Below, piece by piece: positions 51,776-61,263 of a stretch of DNA of 64,000 nt (positions are counted from its first letter, which is position 1; every line of letters starts with the position of its first letter). Under the pieces are notes generated by a model. That model had not been told where the DNA came from, did not search any database, and worked only from the letters and a program-made list of their open reading frames with translations. This stretch comes from an uncultured Bacteroidia bacterium (GTDB taxonomy: Bacteria > Bacteroidota > Bacteroidia > Bacteroidales > ML635J-15), in assembly GCA_902791865.1 (NCBI GenBank), contig CADAXK010000003.1, forward strand, positions 248,001 to 312,000, in the 5' to 3' direction. A program made the translations under genes and the position numbers.

Positions 51776-53194
51776 ATGGTATTTAGCAGCAACATATTCC
51801 TTTTGTATTTTCTGCCAGCGTTTCTGGTACTGTATTTTGTTACGCCTAATAGGTTCCGCAATTATACGCTGCTTCTGGCTTCGCTGATATTCTATGCCTA
51901 CGGAGCCCCCGACTTCATCATACAGCTTACGGCATCAACAATATTGAATTTCTTCCTTGTGAAGTTTATGTGTAAGGCAGAAAAACAGTCGGTAAGAAAA
52001 CTTTTCTGCGGTATTTCCATTTTTGTAAGCCTTGGTTTGCTGGCATACTACAAATACGGCAACTTTACGATGGAGAACATCAATGCCATAAGAGGTTTGT
52101 ATGGCAGAGAACCTGTGGAGTGGATGAAGATTCTGCTTCCGATAGGAATTTCATTCTTTACTTTCCAGAGCATCACATATACAGTTGATACTTATCGTGG
52201 AATCAACCAGCCGATGAGGAAGCTGTCCGACTATATTGTTTACATAATGATGTTTCCGCAGCTTATTGCAGGACCAATCGTTCGCTACAATGAGATTGCC
52301 GGACAGATAGAGCATCGCGAACACAAATGGTCGGAATGTCTGCAAGGATTCTACCGCTTTGTGATTGGATTAAGCAAGAAGATTCTAATCGCTGATGTGC
52401 TTGGACGTTGGGTCGATGGTATGTTAATCGAAGATTTGGCTACTCTCGACACCGCTACATCATGGATTGTCATAGCAGCTTATACCATGCAGCTTTACTT
52501 CGATTTTTCTGGTTATTCCGACATGGCAATAGGGCTTGGCAGGATAATGGGCTTTTCATTCCCCGAAAATTTCGACAATCCGTACAACTCGGCGAGCATA
52601 AGCGAGTTTTGGAGGCGTTGGCATATAACACTCGGCTCGTTCATGCGCAACTACTTGTACATTCCGCTTGGCGGAAACCGTTGCTCGAAACCGCGTATGT
52701 ACTTCAACCTGTGGGTTGTATTCCTGCTGTCGGGACTATGGCATGGTGCAAGCTGGAATTTTGTAATCTGGGGCGCATACCACGGATTCTTCCTTGTGAT
52801 GGAAAGATTGTTTCTCGGAAAGGTTTACAAGCGTATTGGCAAGGTTCCAAGCGTGTTGATTACATTCATATTAGTGATGGTCGGCTGGGCAATATTCAGG
52901 ATTGAGAATATTGGCGATTGCTGGACTTTTATTACGCGTTTGTTCTCCTTCGATTTCGCATCGGTACGGCATATTGGTGATCCGCATTTTGTGACTACGC
53001 TTGTGGTGGCACTTGCATTTTCGTTTGTGGCACTATTCGGTTTCGGCAAAAAGATGCAGAAATTTGTGTTCTACACCAATTATTCGGGATGGCAGCACAT
53101 TGTGGTTTGGATAGTTGCAATGTTCCTGTTGTTGTTTAGCATTGCTGCACTCAATGTTTCAAGTTTTAGTCCGTTCATTTATTTCAGGTTCTGA
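51776..53194 (+). CDS. MBOAT O-acyltransferase (AlgI-like)
   Basis: This is a multi-pass membrane acyltransferase that brings acyl groups across the inner membrane for polysaccharide O-acetylation. From ATG 51776 it has 472 residues (the open frame begins at a TTG, 51758). The start VFSSNIFLLYFLPAFLVLYF is typical of AlgI. It shows the family motifs PIGISFFTFQSITYTVD, YFDFSGYSDMAIGLG, ISEFWRRWHITLGSF and the catalytic histidine in LWHGASWNFVIWG. Its stop (TGA) overlaps the start of an AlgX/AlgJ-like gene, its probable partner. No polymer synthase is in the window. Confidence 0.92.
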   Translation: MVFSSNIFLLYFLPAFLVLYFVTPNRFRNYTLLLASLIFYAYGAPDFIIQLTASTILNFFLVKFMCKAEKQSVRKLFCGISIFVSLGLLAYYKYGNFTMENINAIRGLYGREPVEWMKILLPIGISFFTFQSITYTVDTYRGINQPMRKLSDYIVYIMMFPQLIAGPIVRYNEIAGQIEHREHKWSECLQGFYRFVIGLSKKILIADVLGRWVDGMLIEDLATLDTATSWIVIAAYTMQLYFDFSGYSDMAIGLGRIMGFSFPENFDNPYNSASISEFWRRWHITLGSFMRNYLYIPLGGNRCSKPRMYFNLWVVFLLSGLWHGASWNFVIWGAYHGFFLVMERLFLGKVYKRIGKVPSVLITFILVMVGWAIFRIENIGDCWTFITRLFSFDFASVRHIGDPHFVTTLVVALAFSFVALFGFGKKMQKFVFYTNYSGWQHIVVWIVAMFLLLFSIAALNVSSFSPFIYFRF

Positions 53195-54699
53195 TGGAAA
53201 AGTGGATTTATAGGATATTGTGCATATTGACGATGCTGGTTTTCGCCTTGATATTCATACAGGAGAAAACCCACTTTGTTTGTATCAAACCACTTGGCGG
53301 CGTTGTTGATGAGGTTTCGTATCCAAGGATAACAATGAATAGCTATTCCGACATGTCCTATCAGAAAAATCTTGAAAAATATGCCAAGCAGAATTTTGGA
53401 TTTAGGGAATGGCTTATTAGGTGCTATAACCAGTATTTGTGGGATGTTTTTAGGACAACAAACCTGCCTAATGTATCAATAGGAAAAGATGGCTGGTTGT
53501 ACGAGCCGTGGTTCGTAGACGATTATTATCATGGACTAATGTTTAACGATGATCCTGAATTATTTAAAGATATTCTTAGAACTGAGGCGGTGCGCCTGTA
53601 TAAGTTGCAAGAGTTGTTAAAGAACTTGGGCATTACTTTGTTTGTAATGGTTGAACCTGGTAAAGACAGGGTATATCCAGAACATTTGCCCGAAAAAAAA
53701 TATTATAAAGGACCAGAAGGCGTTAAGGCAGCAGATTATTATCCATATTTGTTCGATAGCTTGGGTATTAATTATGTGGACTTTTCGAAATATTTTGTCG
53801 AGCAGAAGGGGAAGGTTGATTATCCATTGTTTCCGCAAACGGGAACGCATTGGTCAAATATTGCCGCTGTACATGTGGCAGATTCTCTTATTAGGTATAT
53901 GGAAGCTATTGGCAAAATGAACATCAATAATATCGAAATAGGAACACCATATTGTGATACGTCTCGTAAACCTGATGATGACCTTGAATTAATGCTGAAT
54001 CTTATTCGGGAAATTCCTAAGGAACCAAATATGTACGCTGATGTTTCGGTTGTAGATGATACATCGGCATCGAGACCTAAATTCTTAATCAACGGCGATT
54101 CGTTTGCTTGGAATATTATAAATCAAGTATATATGGATGCTATCTTTTCAAAATGGCAGTATTGGTACTATAATAGTACGATATATAAAAATCCCGATTA
54201 CAATTCCACTTCAGATGTTGATTATGCGGCAGAAATATTAGGATCGGATTACATCATGCTTTCATATTGTACGGCTATGATATATGGTTTAGGATATGGT
54301 TTTATTCCGAAAGCCCTTGTTCATTTATGTTATGATGACTGTCAAATAGATGCTGTAAGGGATAAAATAATTGCTAATATGAAATGTAATGATGAATGGA
54401 TGGCATATCTTATTAACAAAGCCAAAGAGGAAGGCAGGGATCTTGATGATGTCATGTACGAAGATGCAACAGATAATCTTTTCACTCGTATCGAAGTACA
54501 TTTTCCAGAACTTGCTGGCGAAGGAATTCCACCGGTAAGGAGAGACATTTGCATAGAACATATAAAAAGCGATATATATAGTGTGCCCGAGTGGATTTGC
54601 GAAGTTAGGCGTCAGGCAGAAGAGTGGAATGTTCCACTCGACACGGCAGTCACTCGCAATGCAATATGGTATTACAACCAACATAAATCGGAGTATTAG
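53194..54699 (+). CDS. AlgX/AlgJ-like (SGNH/DHHW-type) acetyltransferase partner 1
   Basis: The protein has 501 residues with one N-terminal membrane segment (LCILTMLVFALIFIQEK), the rest periplasmic. The SGNH-type features are GDSF (LINGDSFAWN, near residue 301) and THW (QTGTHWSNIA, near 217). The Asp of the usual DxHW is replaced by Thr/Gly here. The C-terminus carries two copies of an EW helical motif (about 388-428 and 455-495). It probably transfers acetyl groups delivered by the MBOAT protein. Its first bases match those of the next gene (59 of 60 from 53186). Confidence 0.8.
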   Translation: MEKWIYRILCILTMLVFALIFIQEKTHFVCIKPLGGVVDEVSYPRITMNSYSDMSYQKNLEKYAKQNFGFREWLIRCYNQYLWDVFRTTNLPNVSIGKDGWLYEPWFVDDYYHGLMFNDDPELFKDILRTEAVRLYKLQELLKNLGITLFVMVEPGKDRVYPEHLPEKKYYKGPEGVKAADYYPYLFDSLGINYVDFSKYFVEQKGKVDYPLFPQTGTHWSNIAAVHVADSLIRYMEAIGKMNINNIEIGTPYCDTSRKPDDDLELMLNLIREIPKEPNMYADVSVVDDTSASRPKFLINGDSFAWNIINQVYMDAIFSKWQYWYYNSTIYKNPDYNSTSDVDYAAEILGSDYIMLSYCTAMIYGLGYGFIPKALVHLCYDDCQIDAVRDKIIANMKCNDEWMAYLINKAKEEGRDLDDVMYEDATDNLFTRIEVHFPELAGEGIPPVRRDICIEHIKSDIYSVPEWICEVRRQAEEWNVPLDTAVTRNAIWYYNQHKSEY

Positions 54700-54705
54700 G
54701 TTCTG

Positions 54706-56058
54706 ATGGAAAAGTGGATTTATAGGATATTGTGCATATTGACGTTGCTGGTTTTCGTAGCAATATTTCTGCAGGAGAAGTTTCGTTTTGTAGATATAAA
54801 AGAGTTATCTGGAGCTGTAGAAAAGACCGAAAAACCGAATTTCTCGTTTCCAAGTTATAGGAACGGCGAATATCAGGCAGCGTTGGAAAAGTACAGCAAG
54901 GAAAACTTTGGTTTCCGCGAATCTTTCATACGGTGCTACAACCAGTATTTGTATTCTATATTTGGTAAGGCTTCTACCCATTGGGTTGTTATAGGAAAGG
55001 ACAAAGAACTATATGAGGAGGCATACATAAATAGTTACATTGGAGCATCCTATGTCGGCATTGACAAGATACGCGAAAACTCACAGCAGATACGATTGGT
55101 TCAGGATATGCTTGCTGCGCGTAATGTCACCTTGCTTACGGTTTTTGTTCCGGGAAAGGCTTCGTATTATCCGGAAAAGATTCCGGAATACTATTTGAAA
55201 ATGGCAAAAGAAACAAACAATTACAAGGAATATGTAAAAGAATTTGCCCGTGATAGTGTAACTCTCATTGATTTCAACAAATATTTTTGTGACAACAAGG
55301 ATAATTTTGACAAGGCTATATATTGCAACTTAGGAGCACATTGGACAATATATGCTGCTTCATTGGCAATGGACTCGCTTTCAAGGTATTTTGAAGCAAA
55401 AACAGGCAAGGAACATGCCTACCTTACTATTGATGGTTTTACAGTTTCTGATACTCTTATAAACCAGGACGATGACATATATAAGTCGATGAATCTAATA
55501 TGCCCGATCAATCATAACCAGATTGAGAATCCTATTCTTAGCTTCCACGAAGGCTACAAGCCCAAGGTTCTTGCCATTTCGGATTCGTACTGGTGGACGG
55601 TGTGGGCATGGAATGTTGCTATTCCCCAGAATATTTTTACCAATGGAGGATTCTGGTTCTACAACACAACAATTTATCCCGAGAGAGATACGGAACATAC
55701 GGTTGATGATATTGATTATAGGCAAGAAGTAGAACAGCAAGAGTTTGTTATTTTGGTTTCCACTGAATCGACAAATCATTTGTTTCCATTCAACTTTTGT
55801 AGGCGTTACATTGCCTCTTTCGACGATTCGTTTGTTGCCAAATCGCCATGCGATTATGATGCTGCCGACAGCATTTATGCTTCGTACAAGCAATCGACAC
55901 TTGAACATATAAGAAACGAAATCGTTTCAAATTCAGAATGGTATGAAAATGTAAAGAATCAGGCTGCAGATAAAAATATTACAGTAGAGAAATCAATTGA
56001 AGATAATGCAACCTATACATATAGGTTAAGGCTCGAACCTGAAGATTTGGGCAGGTAG
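54706..56058 (+). CDS. AlgX/AlgJ-like acetyltransferase partner 2
   Basis: The protein has 450 residues and the same N-terminal anchor as its neighbour (MEKWIYRILCILTLLVFVAI). GAHWT is near residue 210 and SDSYWW near 292, replacing the GDS of partner 1. This makes it a paralogue with a changed active site. One EW helical motif is at about 399-440 (SEWYENVKNQAADKNITVEK). Partner 1 and 2 are therefore a tandem duplication that has diverged; the two may act on different positions or as catalytic and structural subunits. The convergent GH5-like gene ends 27 bp further on. Confidence 0.78.
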   Translation: MEKWIYRILCILTLLVFVAIFLQEKFRFVDIKELSGAVEKTEKPNFSFPSYRNGEYQAALEKYSKENFGFRESFIRCYNQYLYSIFGKASTHWVVIGKDKELYEEAYINSYIGASYVGIDKIRENSQQIRLVQDMLAARNVTLLTVFVPGKASYYPEKIPEYYLKMAKETNNYKEYVKEFARDSVTLIDFNKYFCDNKDNFDKAIYCNLGAHWTIYAASLAMDSLSRYFEAKTGKEHAYLTIDGFTVSDTLINQDDDIYKSMNLICPINHNQIENPILSFHEGYKPKVLAISDSYWWTVWAWNVAIPQNIFTNGGFWFYNTTIYPERDTEHTVDDIDYRQEVEQQEFVILVSTESTNHLFPFNFCRRYIASFDDSFVAKSPCDYDAADSIYASYKQSTLEHIRNEIVSNSEWYENVKNQAADKNITVEKSIEDNATYTYRLRLEPEDLGR

Positions 56059-56085
56059 CATTTTGAAAAAATCAACGCTGCAACT

Positions 56086-57708
56086 CTAGTCGCAGATTGG
56101 CATTTCCTCAAGCCAGAATATTCCAAATTCAGCAGAGAACTTATATTGGTTGAATTTTTCCTCGTCGAAATTGAATATGTAATTGTCTGACTTTTCTGTT
56201 AGTTCGATGCCATCTTTAAGTAGTGGCATGTATGACCTATGGTGATAGTCGAGCTTTTTTTCCGGCAGATTGTATAGGTCGTATTTTTCCTCGGTTGCAG
56301 GCTGGTACATCAAATTAGTAGACAAGCACAAGTTAGACATTCCGCAGGCCGAACATTCAAAATGCGTTACAATGTCGTTGGTGTACAATGTAAATTCGCC
56401 ATTCTTGTCTGTATATGTATTTATGCCTATGCTCCAGTCGTCTGTCCAAGCTCTGAATACAGCGCCTTCTATTGGTTTGTTGGTGGCATGGTCGTAAACC
56501 GAGCCGCTAATTTTTATATTGTATAGACCAATCATGTTTTTGTAGTTTACTGGCGGCTCTGTTACGCTATTTGGCCGGTAGTTCTTTAAATTATTAAAAT
56601 CGATGGCTGCAGGTTTTACTGTACCTATGATTATAGTGCCATCATCCAGTGTTGTAGTGCCTTCATGGTTCATTATTCCTGTATATTGCCCTTCATATTC
56701 GTGCGAGTAGGGGTTGTCCTGGAATTCCCAGAATCCGAATCCCATGCATCCGCAGTCGCGGGCATATCGGTATGTTTCCTTTACAAATTGGCGTTGCTCT
56801 TCGTAGGTTATTGAGTCGTTGTCGGCAGGAAGCGAAGTTTCGCCAATCATCCACGGACGGTTTACATATTTGCTGTACCAGTATATTTCGTTTTTCACTC
56901 TTAATGGATGATAAGTATGTATCTGGATGAAATCAACATCTATGAGCGAAGGATCCCATTCGAAAACTTCTAATGGTTCGGAACTGCCAACGGTAAACAG
57001 CTGATTGGGGGCATGTTCGTTCATCATCCTTCTCCATTCCCTAGTAATATTTACCGCTTCGCCCTTTGACCTGAACGGCTTTTTGTCGGTGTAAAGCGGT
57101 TCGTTCATAAAGTCGTACGCAAATACGTATGGCTCATTCGAGAATGCCTTCAAAACCTTGGTGTCGAATTCTTTGATAAAATCATCGTTGATACATGCAG
57201 GCAAAAGCATCATGACATACAATTCGTTTTCCCTTGCAATAGACACAACTTTTTCAAGCGATTTGATTATATAGTCCTGTTTGTCGTTTATGCACAAATC
57301 CTCTTTTGTTGTTAGGTAAACGTATGAGTCCGATATGGTATCGTATCTAATTCGGTCGACAACAAGCCTTATTGAGTTGAATCCGATTTTTTTGATGAGC
57401 TTGAAATGGTTTGATATCTGATTATAGTTTTCTTCGTTTGAATCGGTTTCAAACTCATTGGTTTTTTCGTAGTATAATGCTGGCGATATTATTGTCCCTT
57501 CATCTGTTTTGCGAATATCGACTACATAATTAAGCATAGTGGGATAGAAATCTTTTCCGTTCTGCTTGAACCTATAATCTTCAACATATATAAAGTTTTC
57601 TTTGGAGAGAACTTTGTTGTTGTCACCATCACGAGCTTCTTTGCTTTTGCATGAAACTAATGAAATAATACAGAGAGTTGTTATTGCAATAAAAATGTTT
57701 CTGTTCAT
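56086..57708 (-). CDS. GH5-like lipoprotein with regulatory-type Ig domain
   Basis: The protein has 540 residues with a lipobox (ISLVSCKSK, Cys20). Residues of about 40-370 form a TIM barrel of the GH5/GH-A clan. The acid/base Glu is in YDFMNEPLY (near 203) and the nucleophile Glu in WMIGETSLP (near 289). A carboxypeptidase-regulatory-like domain (KISGSVYDHATNKPIEGAVF) follows from about 395. It should be an exposed glycan hydrolase; substrate unknown. It starts 6 bp after the stop of the GDPD-like lipoprotein gene, with which it forms an operon. Confidence 0.8.
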   Translation of the reverse strand: MNRNIFIAITTLCIISLVSCKSKEARDGDNNKVLSKENFIYVEDYRFKQNGKDFYPTMLNYVVDIRKTDEGTIISPALYYEKTNEFETDSNEENYNQISNHFKLIKKIGFNSIRLVVDRIRYDTISDSYVYLTTKEDLCINDKQDYIIKSLEKVVSIARENELYVMMLLPACINDDFIKEFDTKVLKAFSNEPYVFAYDFMNEPLYTDKKPFRSKGEAVNITREWRRMMNEHAPNQLFTVGSSEPLEVFEWDPSLIDVDFIQIHTYHPLRVKNEIYWYSKYVNRPWMIGETSLPADNDSITYEEQRQFVKETYRYARDCGCMGFGFWEFQDNPYSHEYEGQYTGIMNHEGTTTLDDGTIIIGTVKPAAIDFNNLKNYRPNSVTEPPVNYKNMIGLYNIKISGSVYDHATNKPIEGAVFRAWTDDWSIGINTYTDKNGEFTLYTNDIVTHFECSACGMSNLCLSTNLMYQPATEEKYDLYNLPEKKLDYHHRSYMPLLKDGIELTEKSDNYIFNFDEEKFNQYKFSAEFGIFWLEEMPICD

Positions 57709-57714
57709 AATTTA

Positions 57715-58428
57715 TTAATAATCTATTGGTTCGTTATAATCGACCAGCACAACCTTTACTGGTTTAGTTCTGCATAGTTTGCGGGTAATTTCTATGTTTT
57801 CTTCGTTAAGTATTGTTGGCGTTTGCCATAGGTGTATGTTCTGTTCTGGAAAATTCTCGGTGAGAAGTTCGTACATTTTGGCTTCGTTGCTTATGGCATC
57901 GGGACAAAGTTCGTTTATTTTCGTCCTTGTGTGTTCAATCCATGTAGCGGTGTCAATGTTGTTCCACACAGGATTTTCAGTCCACAATATTACACGCAGT
58001 CCGTGTTTTTTGATTGTTTTCAGTGCATTTACATCGGGACTTTCTACAAAAACATTGTCCTTCATATTGTGCTTGTCCATGATGCATGATATTTTTTCGG
58101 ATATTGCCTTGGCGTTGTGTTTGTCGAGGTTTTTCATGTCTATCCAGAAGCATTTTTGCGACGGATTGTCAATATGCATGAACCATTCGTCAATTTGCAG
58201 ATTGTTTGCGGTGTCTTCTATATTGTGACCAACAAATATTTTGTCCTGATGTTCCGAGTATATTGCATCTAATTCTAATCCATCGAACATCTTGCTTTTT
58301 TCTCTTGCTGAGGCAGTATCGTTTACTCGGTGTGCCCATTGCTTGGATTCCGTGTAACAGAAATCTGGTCTTGTACAACTTGCAAGAAGCGAGAAGAATG
58401 CAATTATAAAAAGGAAGACTAACTTCAT
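57715..58428 (-). CDS. GDPD-like phosphodiesterase lipoprotein
   Basis: The protein has 237 residues with a lipobox (SLLASCTRP, Cys18). The GDPD pattern HR...ExD...H is visible: H33-R34, E52-L-D54 in FDGLELDAI and H68 in VGHN. A further IDMKNLDKHNA motif and WTENPVW (strand end) fit the TIM barrel of glycerophosphodiester phosphodiesterases or their relatives. It lacks the usual LDxxL/N glutamine segments, so substrate is uncertain. First gene of the operon with the GH5-like lipoprotein. Confidence 0.72.
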   Translation of the reverse strand: MKLVFLFIIAFFSLLASCTRPDFCYTESKQWAHRVNDTASAREKSKMFDGLELDAIYSEHQDKIFVGHNIEDTANNLQIDEWFMHIDNPSQKCFWIDMKNLDKHNAKAISEKISCIMDKHNMKDNVFVESPDVNALKTIKKHGLRVILWTENPVWNNIDTATWIEHTRTKINELCPDAISNEAKMYELLTENFPEQNIHLWQTPTILNEENIEITRKLCRTKPVKVVLVDYNEPIDY

Positions 58429-58445
58429 ATTGTTCTTATATAAAC

Positions 58446-58476
58446 AAAAAAAGAACCTCGCTAAAGGTTCTTTTTT
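58446..58476 (-). terminator. Bidirectional terminator after the PpiD-like gene
   Basis: AAAAAAGAACCT, loop CGCTAA, AGGTTCTTTTTT. A and T runs on both sides. It separates the leftward PpiD-like gene (ending at 58493) from the GDPD-like gene. Confidence 0.85.
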
Positions 58477-58492
58477 GTGTGTTATGTGTTGT

Positions 58493-60646
58493 TTAGAAGA
58501 ACTTAGCTCTTCTGTCGTCTATCTTTGTCATTTTCTTTACAGCGTTGTTCATGCGGTACGAGTAGTTTCTCATATAGTCCTGCATTTTTGCAAGCTTATC
58601 GTTTTCAAAGTCTTGCTTTTCGGGAGCTGCAGTTTTCTTCAATACCTTTATTACATATACACCGTTGTTGCCGTCGATAGGAGCAGAAACTGCGTTTACT
58701 TCGCTGTTCAATGCTACTGCATTTACCTTAGGCTCGATAAGTCCAAGACCAGGGAGCGAGAAGCTTGAGAAGTTGATGTTGGTAAGGGTGTCGGTCTTTG
58801 CTTCGAATTTCTGAGCAATAGCTTCCACTGTCATGCCTTTCATTTCTGCCATCATCTTTTCTGCCTTCAGTTGCTTTCTTACTTCTGGTTCAATTACTTC
58901 CTTTGTATCCTCGAATGGGGTGAAACCTTTTTCGCGAATCTTCGAGAGTTTAACAACGAGGAATTTGTCGCGAGCGGAGCTTTCGAAAACATTTGATACA
59001 TCACCAACTTTTCTGTCTTCGTTGAATGCCCAGCGAACAATTTCACGACCATTGTCGATGCCTGGGATAACATTGTCGCTCATATCGGTGATTCTGTTAG
59101 CCATTCTTACGTTAAGGTTCTGTTCTGTTGCATTCTTGTCGAAATCTTCAGCTGTTGTGCTAGTTGCCATGAACTTGTTTGAAGCATGGAATGCAGCTTC
59201 GTAGGTATTGTCCGAGAACTTGATTTCCTGATCAAGAACAGCGAGTTTAACTTTTCTTACAGGCTTTGTCTGCGAGTTTATCTTGATGATATGTACTCCG
59301 TAAGGAGATTCAACAACTTGGATTGTTCCAGCTGCATTTGCAAAGCATGCATCGTTGAATTCGGTAATCATTGTGCCTTCGGTGAAGTCGCCAAGGTTAC
59401 CACCATCGTTCTTTGAACCCGGATCTTGTGAATATTCGGTTGCCATTGCTGCGAATGTAGCCGAATCAGCCTTTGTGCTTCTAAGTATATTTGCGAGACT
59501 GTCAGCTTTAGCCTTGCACATTTCCATTGTAACGCTGTCGTTTGGAATAAGGAGAATGTGTGAAGCATTTACTGAGTCTGGTCTGTTTGCTGTTTCAATT
59601 ATCTTACCGCAGACGAAGAAGTTGCCAACCATCTTTACATCAGATGTTGTGCCTTTTTCCGAATTGAAGAATTCTTCATCAAATCCCATGTTTTCAACAT
59701 CCTTCTGGTTTGCATAGAACTCGTCCTTGTAGATACGTCTGTCTTCCGGACGGCTGTTGCTGCTGTTTACCTGAGCGAAAGAAACTTCATTTTCTTCGAG
59801 AGCATTCAGTTCATTGCGAAGTTCTTCTGTATTCTTCTTTATTTCTTCTATGTCGCTTTCAGAAGGAACAATGTCGAATACAACATATTCGATGTCTCTA
59901 TTGTCCTGATCTTCAACAAATCTCTTTTTGTGCTTGTCGTAGTAAGCCTGTAAGTCCTTGTCGGAAACGGTAATTTCTTCGTCCTTTATGCTGTTGTAAT
60001 CGCGATATGCGTAAGCGAAGTCAACCATGTTGGTCTGGTCTTCGTAGTACATCTTGGCAAGAGCTGTCGGTGTGTAGAAACCTTTTGACAACATGTTTCC
60101 GTACTTTGTGCTTATCTGGTCTTCCTTTATTGCCTTTTTCCAGTATTCAGCAATTACTTCGTAGTTTGGATCGGTTTCGGCATTGTCGAAGAAATTCTTC
60201 GGAGCCTTAGTGTCATATTCTCCGTTTTCGTTCTTCTGAAGTCCGAAATTCTGGACAATGATATTGTGTGCGTGAACTGGACCATAAAGAAGGTCTTCGA
60301 GTTCTTCGTCGCTTATGCCAATACCTACTTCTTCGTAGTAGTTGTTCCATACGTATGTGTTAAGAATATCGTTCCATGCACTTTCCCTAAGGCTTCTTTC
60401 TGTGTTGGAATCGATGTTTCTGCCCTGTTGTGCAACTTCGTAGAATAAGCGGTGGTTGTTGTAACTTGCAGTCCATTCGCTATAGTCAACCTTCGATCCG
60501 TTGATTTTTGCAATAACTGAATCGTCGCCATGTCCGATGCGTCCTGAGCTAAGGAAGTCGCCAAGAAGGAATGCCAAAAGAGCTAAACCAACAATAACGA
60601 TCACCAATACTCCACATTTCTCTCTAATGTTCTGTAATACTGCCAT
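58493..60646 (-). CDS. PpiD/SurA-type peptidyl-prolyl isomerase, membrane anchored
   Basis: The protein has 717 residues. It has one N-terminal membrane segment (VLVIVIVGLALLAFLLGDFL), a SurA_N-like chaperone region (LNTYVWNNYYEEVGIGISDEE), a parvulin domain near 355-465 (ASHILLI ... FAAMATEYSQDPGSKNDGGNLG) and a second, degenerate parvulin-like region after 580. It is an inner-membrane-anchored foldase for exported proteins, equivalent to PpiD. It has a strong promoter and terminator and stands alone. Confidence 0.9.
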   Translation of the reverse strand: MAVLQNIREKCGVLVIVIVGLALLAFLLGDFLSSGRIGHGDDSVIAKINGSKVDYSEWTASYNNHRLFYEVAQQGRNIDSNTERSLRESAWNDILNTYVWNNYYEEVGIGISDEELEDLLYGPVHAHNIIVQNFGLQKNENGEYDTKAPKNFFDNAETDPNYEVIAEYWKKAIKEDQISTKYGNMLSKGFYTPTALAKMYYEDQTNMVDFAYAYRDYNSIKDEEITVSDKDLQAYYDKHKKRFVEDQDNRDIEYVVFDIVPSESDIEEIKKNTEELRNELNALEENEVSFAQVNSSNSRPEDRRIYKDEFYANQKDVENMGFDEEFFNSEKGTTSDVKMVGNFFVCGKIIETANRPDSVNASHILLIPNDSVTMEMCKAKADSLANILRSTKADSATFAAMATEYSQDPGSKNDGGNLGDFTEGTMITEFNDACFANAAGTIQVVESPYGVHIIKINSQTKPVRKVKLAVLDQEIKFSDNTYEAAFHASNKFMATSTTAEDFDKNATEQNLNVRMANRITDMSDNVIPGIDNGREIVRWAFNEDRKVGDVSNVFESSARDKFLVVKLSKIREKGFTPFEDTKEVIEPEVRKQLKAEKMMAEMKGMTVEAIAQKFEAKTDTLTNINFSSFSLPGLGLIEPKVNAVALNSEVNAVSAPIDGNNGVYVIKVLKKTAAPEKQDFENDKLAKMQDYMRNYSYRMNNAVKKMTKIDDRRAKFF

Positions 60647-60697
60647 TACTTTAAATGTTTAAAATTTGTCTTTAACAATAATTTATTTTTTGGGGTG

Positions 60698-60727
60698 CAA
60701 ATATAGCAATAATCTCAATCTCTACAA
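60698..60727 (-). promoter_or_regulatory. Promoter of the PpiD-like gene
   Basis: On the minus strand: TTG (60727-60725), 19 bases, TATATTTG (60705-60698), 51 bp before the ATG. Confidence 0.8.
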
Positions 60728-60882
60728 TCAAAAAAATAAAATTATTCCTTCTATTTATTAAATAGGTGTAATTTAGGTGCTTGAGAAGTCGCGTTATATA
60801 ATAATAGGTGCGATGTATAAAGTTGATAAATAGTCAGTTAGTTGTGATTTTGTCTTTTTGTGCAAAAAAGTGTTGAAAAATT

Positions 60883-60912
60883 TTGTCGGGTGGATGGAAA
60901 GCATTAATTTTG
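60883..60912 (+). promoter_or_regulatory. rplU-rpmA promoter (TTG-N19-TAATTTTG)
   Basis: TTG (60883-60885), 19 bases, TAATTTTG (60905-60912), 27 bp before the ATG of rplU. It overlaps the open frame that starts at 60883, which is therefore not the true start. Confidence 0.8.
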
Positions 60913-60939
60913 CAGTCCAAATTTTTAAGAAATAGAGAA

Positions 60940-61251
60940 ATGTACGCAGTAGTAGAAATTTTAGGCCAGCAGTTCAAAGTTGAGAAGGGCTCAAAGCTTT
61001 TCGTGAACCGCATGGCAAGCGAAGAGGGCAGCAGTGTTAAGTTGGACCGCGTTCTCCTCGTTGACAATGAAGGAAGCGTTAAGGTAGGCGCTCCGGTAGT
61101 AGAAAACGCATCGGTATCAGCAAAGGTTATCAAGCATTGCAAAGGCGAAACCGTTCTGGTATTTAAGAAGAAGAGAAGAAAAGGCTATCAGACTCTCAAT
61201 GGTCACAGACAGGCTTTGACTCAGATTGAAATTGAAAGTATTAACGCATAA
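60940..61251 (+). CDS. rplU: 50S ribosomal protein L21
   Basis: From ATG 60940 it has 103 residues, starting YAVVEILGQQFKVEKG. The typical end FKKKRRKGYQTLNGHRQ and the basic KKKRRK patch for 23S rRNA contacts are present. It is in an operon with rpmA, 12 bp upstream. The stretch upstream of 60940 is promoter, not coding sequence. Confidence 0.96.
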   Translation: MYAVVEILGQQFKVEKGSKLFVNRMASEEGSSVKLDRVLLVDNEGSVKVGAPVVENASVSAKVIKHCKGETVLVFKKKRRKGYQTLNGHRQALTQIEIESINA

Positions 61252-61263
61252 AACAGTAAAGTT

